Source: Saprospiraceae bacterium (GTDB taxonomy: Bacteria > Bacteroidota > Bacteroidia > Chitinophagales > Saprospiraceae). Taken from it: a stretch of DNA of 64,000 nucleotides. The stretch spans positions 138,949 through 202,948 of the forward strand of contig JAHDDE010000001.1 in NCBI GenBank assembly GCA_020629515.1. The letters run 5' to 3'. The notes under the pieces were generated by a model, which ran no database searches, was not told the origin of the DNA, and saw nothing but the letters and a program-made list of their open reading frames with translations. The stretch's first letter is position 1. Each line of letters starts with the position of its first letter. Shown here in pieces: positions 54,234 through 62,800 of the stretch. The position numbers and the translations under genes were made by a program.

Positions 54234-55121
54234 GTGAAGAAAATAACAGAACTTATAGGAAATACTCCTTTAGTTGAGATTCAATCAATCTTTCAAAAAG
54301 ATCGGGTCAAAATATATGGCAAACTTGAAGGAAACAATCCAGGTGGAAGCGTAAAGGATAGGGCCGCCTTTGGAATGATAACAGGAGCATTAGAAAGAGG
54401 AGAAATTAAACGAGGTGATCGATTAGTTGAAGCGACAAGTGGCAATACAGGTATAGCATTAGCAATGATTGCCCAAATATTTGGCTTAAAGATGACCTTA
54501 CTTATGCCCTCAAGTGCAACTAAAGAAAGAGTATTAGCAATGAAAGCTTATGGTGCTAAAGTGATACTCACACCATCCGATCAGACCATCGAATACTCTC
54601 GTCAAATGGCTGAAGAAATGGTAGCATCAGAAGGATACTTTATGTTGAATCAGTTTGCTAATAAGGATAATTATGGCATGCACTATAAAAGTACAGGACC
54701 AGAAATATGGAGAGATACAGATAAAAAGGTAACTCACTTTGTTTCAGCAATGGGTACCACCGGCACCATAATGGGAGTATCCAAATTCTTAAAAGAAGTC
54801 AATAGTCAAGTAAGAATAGTTGGCACACAGCCTACTGAAGGATCAAAAATTCCTGGTATAAGAAGATGGAGTCCCGAGTTTCTTCCTAAGATATATGATC
54901 CAAGTAGAGTTGACCAAATTATAGATGTCACTGAGTTAGAAGCAAGACAAATGGCTCAAAGACTTGCCAAAGAAGAAGGTATATTAAGTGGTATGAGCAG
55001 TGGCGGTGCATTAACCGCAGCAATAAGAGTTGCTAATCAAATTAGTGAAGGAATAATAGTTTTTATAATTTGTGATAGAGGCGATAGATACCTTAGTACC
55101 GACTTATTTGAACAAAAATAG
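54234..55121 (+). CDS. cysM: Cysteine synthase
   Basis: 295 residues. PLP enzyme that makes cysteine from O-acetylserine and sulfide. N-terminus KKITELIGNTPLVEIQ; PLP lysine K41 in GGSVKDRA; ATSGNTGIALAM; GTTGTIMGVSKFL for the phosphate. Short active-site loop resembles CysM/CysK-B type rather than the longer CysK. The start is GTG. Directly after cysE, so the pair forms a cysteine operon. A second, CBS-domain PLP enzyme in this window (6.6-8.0 kb) has a different role. Confidence 0.92.
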   Translation: MKKITELIGNTPLVEIQSIFQKDRVKIYGKLEGNNPGGSVKDRAAFGMITGALERGEIKRGDRLVEATSGNTGIALAMIAQIFGLKMTLLMPSSATKERVLAMKAYGAKVILTPSDQTIEYSRQMAEEMVASEGYFMLNQFANKDNYGMHYKSTGPEIWRDTDKKVTHFVSAMGTTGTIMGVSKFLKEVNSQVRIVGTQPTEGSKIPGIRRWSPEFLPKIYDPSRVDQIIDVTELEARQMAQRLAKEEGILSGMSSGGALTAAIRVANQISEGIIVFIICDRGDRYLSTDLFEQK

Positions 55122-55128
55122 TCCAGCC

Positions 55129-55638
55129 ATGAACAAACTTTGTGTTTTCATCTTCTGCTCACTCATAGCATTCGGCTGTAATTCTTCTAAAGAAATTACT
55201 TTTTCTGAAGAGGTTTCTACGGTCTACTTTGTACGTCATGCAGAAAAACAATCAGATGGGACAAAAGACCCAGATCTAACTCCATTGGGCCAAACAAGGG
55301 CTAGGAAATTAGCTCATATATTGTCTCATGCAAACATAGACAAGATATACTCTACTGATTATAAAAGAACTATGAATACCGCAAAACCGCTCGCAGAAAA
55401 ATTGGGTTATAAAATAAATAGCTATGATCCCAGAAATCCAGAATTACTAATCGCAGAATTAAAGTCAAATTTTACGAAGAATTATCTCATAGTTGGGCAC
55501 TCCAATAGCACACCTAATCTAATAAACTCAATTTTGGCAAGAAACCAGTACTCTCAAATAGAAGAAAGCGATTATGGCAACCTATATATACTAAAGATTA
55601 GCAAAGAAAATATCAATACTACTTGGCTCCGTTATTAA
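55129..55638 (+). CDS. Histidine phosphatase family lipoprotein
   Basis: 169 residues from the ATG at 55129; the upstream in-frame extension would run into cysM. Lipobox near C17 (LIAFGC), then VYFVRHAEKQ with the catalytic RHG-type His (here RHA) and the second His in LIVGHSNSTPNLI. LTPLGQTRARKLAHIL fits phosphoglycerate-mutase-like phosphatases. It would act in the periplasm or outer membrane. Substrate unknown. Follows cysM by seven bases and may be in the same transcript; its stop interlocks with that of the convergent dehydrogenase. Confidence 0.85.
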   Translation: MNKLCVFIFCSLIAFGCNSSKEITFSEEVSTVYFVRHAEKQSDGTKDPDLTPLGQTRARKLAHILSHANIDKIYSTDYKRTMNTAKPLAEKLGYKINSYDPRNPELLIAELKSNFTKNYLIVGHSNSTPNLINSILARNQYSQIEESDYGNLYILKISKENINTTWLRY

Positions 55639-56591
55639 TTAACGACATTTTGAGGATGCCCTTCGATATGACATTTAAGATTTTCAAAGGTTACATCTAT
55701 AAGTCTTTGTCTTGATTCTACGGCTACCCATGCGTTATGTGGAGTAATTAAACAATTATCGAGTTGGATCAGTTTGTTGTCTTCCAATGGAGGTTCATTA
55801 GTTAAAACATCTAATGCAGCATATCTTATAGTTCCATTAGTCAATGCTTTATATAGATCAGATTCATTGATCAATCCTCCCCTTCCAGTATTTACAAGCA
55901 TGGCAGATGACTTCATCAACATAAGAGAATATTCATTAATGATTAATTCAGTTTCGTTTGTTAATGGAACATGAAGAGTTAAAAAATCAGAACTATTGTA
56001 TATTTCTTCCAAACTACATATTGATATATTTTCATCGATCAACTGGATTCCTTCTCGCTCAGCCACTTTTACATTCATATTAAATGCCAATCCAATTTTT
56101 GCAACTTCTTTTCCAATATCTCCATATCCTATAATTCCCAGTGTCTTATTGCTCAACTCCATCAAAGGGAAATTCCAATAACACCATTCTTCAGAATTTT
56201 GCCATTGTCCTTCTTTTACACTGGTGTTATGTAAAGCAACATGATTGGTATAATGCAATATCAGGGCGAATACATGCTGTGCCACCGCCTTCGCACCATA
56301 TCCCACTACATTAACAACATCAATATTTTTTATTCTTGCATATGCAGTATCCACATTGTTATAACCAGTAGCTGTCACACAGATACATTTTAATTTGGGT
56401 AATTGGTCGATAATATCAGCATCAATTTTAGACTTGTTTACTATTATATATTCTGCATTGATAGCTCGTTCCTTTATTTGGTCTGCATCGCTCCTTTCAT
56501 AAACTTTCAAATTTCCTAACTCTTCTAATATAGACCAATCCAAATCTCCTGGATTTAGCACTTGACCATCAAGGACTATTATTTCAATCAT
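55635..56591 (-). CDS. D-2-hydroxyacid dehydrogenase
   Basis: 318 residues. NAD-dependent enzyme interconverting 2-hydroxy and 2-keto acids. The cofactor loop is GYGDIGKEVAKIGLAFNM; catalytic block: LHVPLTNETELIIN, VNTGRGGLINE, DVLTNEPPLED, and LITPHNAWVA with the His. The best fit is to the glycerate/hydroxypyruvate reductase or phosphoglycerate dehydrogenase-like branch, but the C-terminal ACT domain is lacking. The ATG overlaps the stop of a short upstream reading frame (TAATG). Confidence 0.88.
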   Translation of the reverse strand: MIEIIVLDGQVLNPGDLDWSILEELGNLKVYERSDADQIKERAINAEYIIVNKSKIDADIIDQLPKLKCICVTATGYNNVDTAYARIKNIDVVNVVGYGAKAVAQHVFALILHYTNHVALHNTSVKEGQWQNSEEWCYWNFPLMELSNKTLGIIGYGDIGKEVAKIGLAFNMNVKVAEREGIQLIDENISICSLEEIYNSSDFLTLHVPLTNETELIINEYSLMLMKSSAMLVNTGRGGLINESDLYKALTNGTIRYAALDVLTNEPPLEDNKLIQLDNCLITPHNAWVAVESRQRLIDVTFENLKCHIEGHPQNVVN

Positions 56592-56755
56592 TAATCTTCT
56601 TTATAATTCAATTCACTTTTTATACGTCTTATAACGCCCGAGAGGCTTTCCTGTTATTGCAGACGTCCGAGGCACATAGTAATGAGCGTACAGTTATCTT
56701 CTAAATGCCCAATTATCGTTCTCGTTTCATCGGTTAACATTCGATTTTGCATCAT
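56592..56755 (-). other. Short broken reading frame upstream of the 2-hydroxyacid dehydrogenase
   Basis: On the minus strand an ATG-ATG at 56755 opens a 33-codon frame (MMQNRMLTDETRTIIGHLED and on) closed by TAA at 56656-56654. The same frame then continues for 20 more residues (QESLSGVIRRIKSELNYKED) to a TAA that overlaps the next ATG as TAATG. The look is of a small gene split by a nonsense codon, or two short peptides. No family is recognised and chance is possible. The rest of the 261-base gap shows only the terminator of the giant gene. Confidence 0.2.
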
Positions 56756-56799
56756 ATGCGATGATTTAGAGAATTCAATTTAATAATTCAAAATGAAAA

Positions 56800-56830
56800 A
56801 AGGCCACCATGCAAACATGGTGACCTTTTC
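56800..56830 (-). terminator. Intrinsic terminator of the giant adhesin gene
   Basis: Read on the minus strand: AAGGTCACCATG, loop TTTG, CATGGTGGCCTT, then a T-run; one mismatch in a 12-pair stem. It lies 23 bases after the stop of the giant gene. A-runs on the other side mean it may also work in the reverse direction. Confidence 0.85.
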
Positions 56831-56852
56831 ATTATCGGATCCTGTCTATAAT

Positions 56853-59800
56853 TTAATCTCGAGGGACATCCGAGAATAATCCATTATTCTCTAATAACAG
56901 TCCTTTATCTTGGACGTTAACGTCACCACTCAAATCAAAATCTCTCAAGTAATAGCTACTGTTTAATCCGTCATCAATTATCCATTGTTGTAAATCATTG
57001 GCATTGATATCGATATCATCAGCATCCCCAGATTGCTGATCACCGTTTCCAGCGAACAATGCATATACACCTGGTGCTACTTCTTTTTGTCCTACTCCCA
57101 TTATTCCTCTATAAGAATTATGGAATCTAAAGTCATAGCTAATAGAGTTATTGATTACTGGCACCTTGATATGGGACATAGCCAATAAGTGGTTTCTATG
57201 TTCTATCACGATGTAATAATCTAATGTAGGATCTATATTACAACATTCAAATCCTTCGATAAACTCTATACTACCATCACTATGTAGTAATGCTGCTGCT
57301 CTACAAACTGTAGACTCTTCAGTCACATCAGATCTTAGGCTTACTAATACCCAATCAGTAACTGAACTTGGATAGTTAGCGTTATTTCCTACAACCATTC
57401 CCTCTTGGAAGAAAGAATCACCTTCAGCACCATTGTAGAACCATGGAGCTTGATTATATGGTTGTCCCATTCCCATCGGCGTACCGAAGAATGTAGTCGG
57501 TCTCTGACCTGGCAAATAACCTAATCTATTCAACTCTGTTGTCATTCTCTCAGCATCATAATCATATGGTCCCTCTAAGAATGCAGCAGTCTTAATATCT
57601 ACACATGCTCCTTCGCCCAATAATAATTGAACTTCTTCAAAATCTTCGTCATCCTCACTCTGATCTCCATCATCATTATTTGGTGATGAATCTGGATCGA
57701 ATGTGAAGCTTTCTACGATTTGAGCAACGTTTCTGTAATCACAATCCTCAGTTTGGAAGTGTACTACTCTTGCATCGAATGTGAATGTCACTGACTCATC
57801 TACTCCTAACTCATCGATAAACCAGAATATCTTATTCTTAGTTAAAGATCCATCGTGAGTGATGTTAGCGATATCCGCATATCCATCAGGTAAGATATCC
57901 TCTACCCCGATTCCGAATGCTGGGTCTGGTCCATAATTCACAACTGTGATACTAAACTCAACCTGCTCATTAGGAGAAACCTGTACTTTATCCACTTCTT
58001 TGATCAATTCAAGATCTGATGTAGTACCTACACTAAACGAAGCAGCACTTTCATCATCCTCCGCTGGAGTCCCGTTAAGGTTACCTGGAGTAGAATCTTC
58101 ATCTGACTGATCCATTGCTGTAATCTCAGCAAGGTTAGTAACTACTTCTCCGTCTGCTTTAGACGATACAGTAGCCTCGAATGTCAGATCAATCTCTTCT
58201 CCTGGAGCAAGATTAATATCAGTCCATATAATTTGATCTCCTAAGAATATACCGTTGTTAGATATATTTCTAAAGTCTACACAGTAATCAGTAGGTAGAT
58301 AATCAGTTACCTCAACATGAGTGGCAGGATTATCACCTTGGTTCTTAACTGTTATTGTATAAGTAACCACATCTCTAATTTCTGGATTAGGATTATCTAC
58401 CATCTTCATGATAGCTATATCCGTAGTCTCAGGAATCGCCTCAGCATAATCTTCATCATCCTCACTCTGATCTCCGTCATCATTATTAGGAGTTGAATCA
58501 ACATCTTCTTGATCAGCTGCTGTAATCTGAGCCACATTTCTATAGTTCACACCATCACCTGGAGCATTTACTACTGCTTTGAAAGAAACTCTTTCAAGAG
58601 ATAGTGCATCTACCGCTATTCCTGACCATGTCACTATGTTTCCTGTAGCCGTTCCTCCATTGTCCATAGAGTTTGTAACTACTGTAAATCCATTAGGTAC
58701 AACATCTTCAACTGCTACACCAGTGGCATCTAAATAACTATTGTTAAATATTGTCAACTGGAATAATACGGTATCGCCTGGCTTCGGAGTAGAAGTATTA
58801 ACCCTCTTGATTAACTCAAGGTCAATCTTGTCTCCACCGCCACCACAACTTGGATCTCTGCTTACTTCTACTCTTACAGTAGCTGTACAGTTATTAGCAT
58901 CTATGACGTCCACTGTATAAGTACCTGCAGCAAGATTACTTACTGTTGCACCAGTGGCTCCATTAGACCATACATAATTATATGGCTCTTGTCCACCACT
59001 TGCTGATACAGTAGCAACTCCATCATTACCTGGGTTACAAGAAGCTTGCTGTACATCTATAAGAGCTAATGATAAGTCTCCATTATCAACTCCTACTTCG
59101 ATAGGCATGCTTACTTCACAACCTTCTCCATCAGTTACCGTCACAGTATAAGTACCGCCGCCGATTCCAGTGATGGTAGATGTAGTTTCTCCATTAGACC
59201 ATAAGTATGTATAAGGAGTTACTCCACCAGTTACAGTTACTGTAGCGGTTCCATCGAATGCAGAACAAGTCGCATCAGTTGAGCTTGTAGTGATATCCAC
59301 GTTGCACTCAGTTAATGTAACCATAGCATTATCCTCATCATCCTCACTTTGATCACCGTCATCATTATTTGGAGTTGAATCAATATCATCCTGATCAGCA
59401 GCAGAAATTTCAGCTACGTTCACATAATTCAATCCATTTCCTCCAAGCACCTCAGCTCTAAATGTCAAAGTTGCAGTTTGGTTAGGTGAAAGGTTAAGTC
59501 CAGTCCACACTATATTATTACCGTTGATCTGTCCATCACCAGAAACTGTACTAATGTTGGCATAACCACTTGGCAATCTATCTATCACACTTATGCCTGT
59601 TGCAGAGATATTGCTCTCATTTGTAATCTCTATAGTAAATGTTACTATATCTCCAGCTCTAACTAAGAGTTGATCCACTTGCTTTCTTAATGCAAGATCT
59701 ATCTTATCATCTCCACCACCTCCGCAGCTTGGATCTTTAGATATATCCACAACTGCTATAGCAGAACAATCATTAGCGTCTGTCACCTCTACGATATAAG

Positions 59801-62800
59801 ATCCTTGCGATAAGTTTCTCGCTATTGGCCCACTTACTCCATTAGACCAACTATATGTATAAGGAGCTTGTCCGCCTGTAGCGATTACTTCTCCCACGCC
59901 GTCGGCACCAGGAGCACATGATTCGTCTTCGATATTAGTAATAGTCATCGTAAGATCACCATTATCTACACCTACAGATACAGGAACTGTCACTTGACAT
60001 CCTTCTCCATCTGTTATTGTTACGCTATAGTTACCAGAAGTAAGTCCACTTATGCTCGCAGATGTACCACCATTAGACCAGCTATAAGTATATGGTGTCT
60101 GACCACCCGATACATTAACTGTAGCAGTACCATTCGCTGCACTACAATCCTCATCCGTGGAAGAAGTTGTAACATCAAGGTCACATTCAGATATCACCAC
60201 CATGGCGTTATCTTCATCATCCTCACTCTGATCTCCATCATCATTGTCTGGAGTTGAATCTATGTCATTTTGATCAGCATCCGTGATCTGAGCAACATTG
60301 AAGTAATCCAATCCTGCATCACCGATTACAGTAGCCTCGAATAATAATGTTTTAGTTTCGCCAGCCCCAATAGATAGGTCTGACCATATCACATTACTTC
60401 CGCTTACTGTTCCACCACTTGAAATTCCAAATATATTGGTATAACCATTTGGCAACTCATCAACTACTTGTACACCAGTTGCTGGAACATTGCTCTCGTT
60501 GATAACGAGTATCGTAAATGCTACTACATCACCAGCTTTAACCACTGCTCTATCAACCTGCTTTCTCAATGCTAAGTCAATCGCATCTCCATTCACACTA
60601 CAGTTTGGTTCTTTATCTACTGATATAGTCAAACTATTAGTACATCTGTTAGCATCAATCACATCGATAGTATATACTCCTTCTTCTAATCCAGTCTGTC
60701 TGGCTCCTTCAAAGCCGTTTGACCAGATGTAAGTATAAGGCTCAACACCACCTTGCGCTAATACTTCAGCAATTGCATCATTTCCTGGTACACAAGATTC
60801 AATTCTTGAATCAACCAAGACAAGATTTAAATCACTATCTGCTAACTCAACCTCTACTTCTTTATTAGCTGTACAACCATTAGCATCTGTCACGCTAACT
60901 GTATAGATACCAGCGACTAAACCTGTCGCAGTAGCACCTGTTGCTCCGTTGCTCCAAACGATATCATATGGTTCAGCACCTCCAGTAATCGTCACTGTTG
61001 CTTGGCCATTAGTATCTCCACAGTTAATATCTGTCACATCATCAACAATTGATAATACGGACTCAGTAATTTGTACGTCAACTACCACTGTCGCTGAACA
61101 ACCAGAAGCATCTGTAATGGTTACTTCATATGTGCCGCCAGCAACATTATTAATATCTGCCGTGGTTGCTCCGTTTGTCCAACTATAAGTGTACGGTGCT
61201 GTTCCTCCTGTAACTGTTACAGAAGCGCTACCATTTGATGCTGTACAAATCGCATTGTTTGAAGAAGTTGTAGCTGATAAGTCACAATCACTTAATGTAA
61301 CCTGTGCACTATCTTCATCATCCTCACTCTGATCTCCGTCATCGTTGTTAGGAGTTGAATCAAGATCCTCTTGATCCGCTGCTGTTACTTGAGCTATATT
61401 CACATAATCTGCATCTCCTCCACCCACAATTCTGGCATCGAATGTCAATGTAATTGATTCGCCGATTGCTAAATCAATACCTGACCAAGTGATTGAGTTA
61501 CCACTCAACACACCGTCATTTGAGATAGAAGATATACTACTGTATCCTGAAGGAATAGCATCTGTAATAGCTACACCTGTAGCGTTTGAGTTTCCTTCGT
61601 TTATTACAAAGATTTCAAACGTTACAGTTTCTCCTGTAGATACAATCGCTTTATCAACAGTTTTTGTTAGAGCGATATCGATCTTTCCTTTAAGACCTGC
61701 ATCGATCTCTGGTACTCTATCACCACTCATAAGAGTGATAGTCTGTGATAAACCAGTTTCAGTATCTGCATCACTATCATTGAATCCATTTCCTTGATTA
61801 GCTTCAGTAAATGTGAATCCATCAGGAAGAACAAATCTTACTCTATAATCACCCGGAGGCAAGTTAACGAAGCTATAAGATCCATCTTCTGCTGTCTCAG
61901 TCGACGCTAAGACTACATTGTCAGAATTCAATAATTCTACTTCTACATCTCCAATTCCTGGCTCGTTGTCGTCTGCGATACCATCACAGTCGTAATCAAT
62001 CCATACGTAATCTCCGATAGAAGCAGTCTGATAATATCCTGCATCAATCGATTTGTCCTCTTCATTAACTTCAAGGCTAATGATATGAGACTCTTCAGTT
62101 ACCATATTAACGTCACTGTCCAGTTCATCATTTCCTCTGTTTGGAAGAGTTACTGCGTATCCGTCAGGAGTTTCAAACTTCACTATGTACTGACCAGGCT
62201 TTAATCCTGGGAACATATACATACCGTTCTCATCTGTGATAGTTCGATCTAACTCGTTTCTATCGATATCTAATAGAATTACTACGACACCTGGCAATAC
62301 TGGCTCTCCCTCATCAAATAGACCATTTCTATCTAAGTCTATCCATGTTTGGTCTCCCAATGCTGCAGTACAATCGTTTAATTCTCCAATTTCTACTTCC
62401 AGATCTCCAGAACATCCATTTCTGTCTGTTACTGTCACTGTATAAACTCCTGGCGCCAAGCCTACAGCCATTCTTGCTGTTTGAGCGTTTGGATCATCCC
62501 AAGAATATGTATAAGGCGCTTGCCCTCCAGTCACTCTTACCATCGCCATACCGATATTACCGAATGAACAAGACGCATCTTCTAAATTATCTAAGCTAAC
62601 TACAACTTCAGCTGTATTGTCTTCGACTTGTACAGTAGCCGTAGTTTCACATCCATTAGAGCCTAGTACAGTTACCATATATGTTCCTGCATTAGTAACT
62701 GTAGGATTAGTCATTGAATCTGTAAATCCATTTGGACCTGTCCATCCAACAACTTGACCATTAGTCTCTACGGACAATGTTACACTTGCATTTGTACAAG

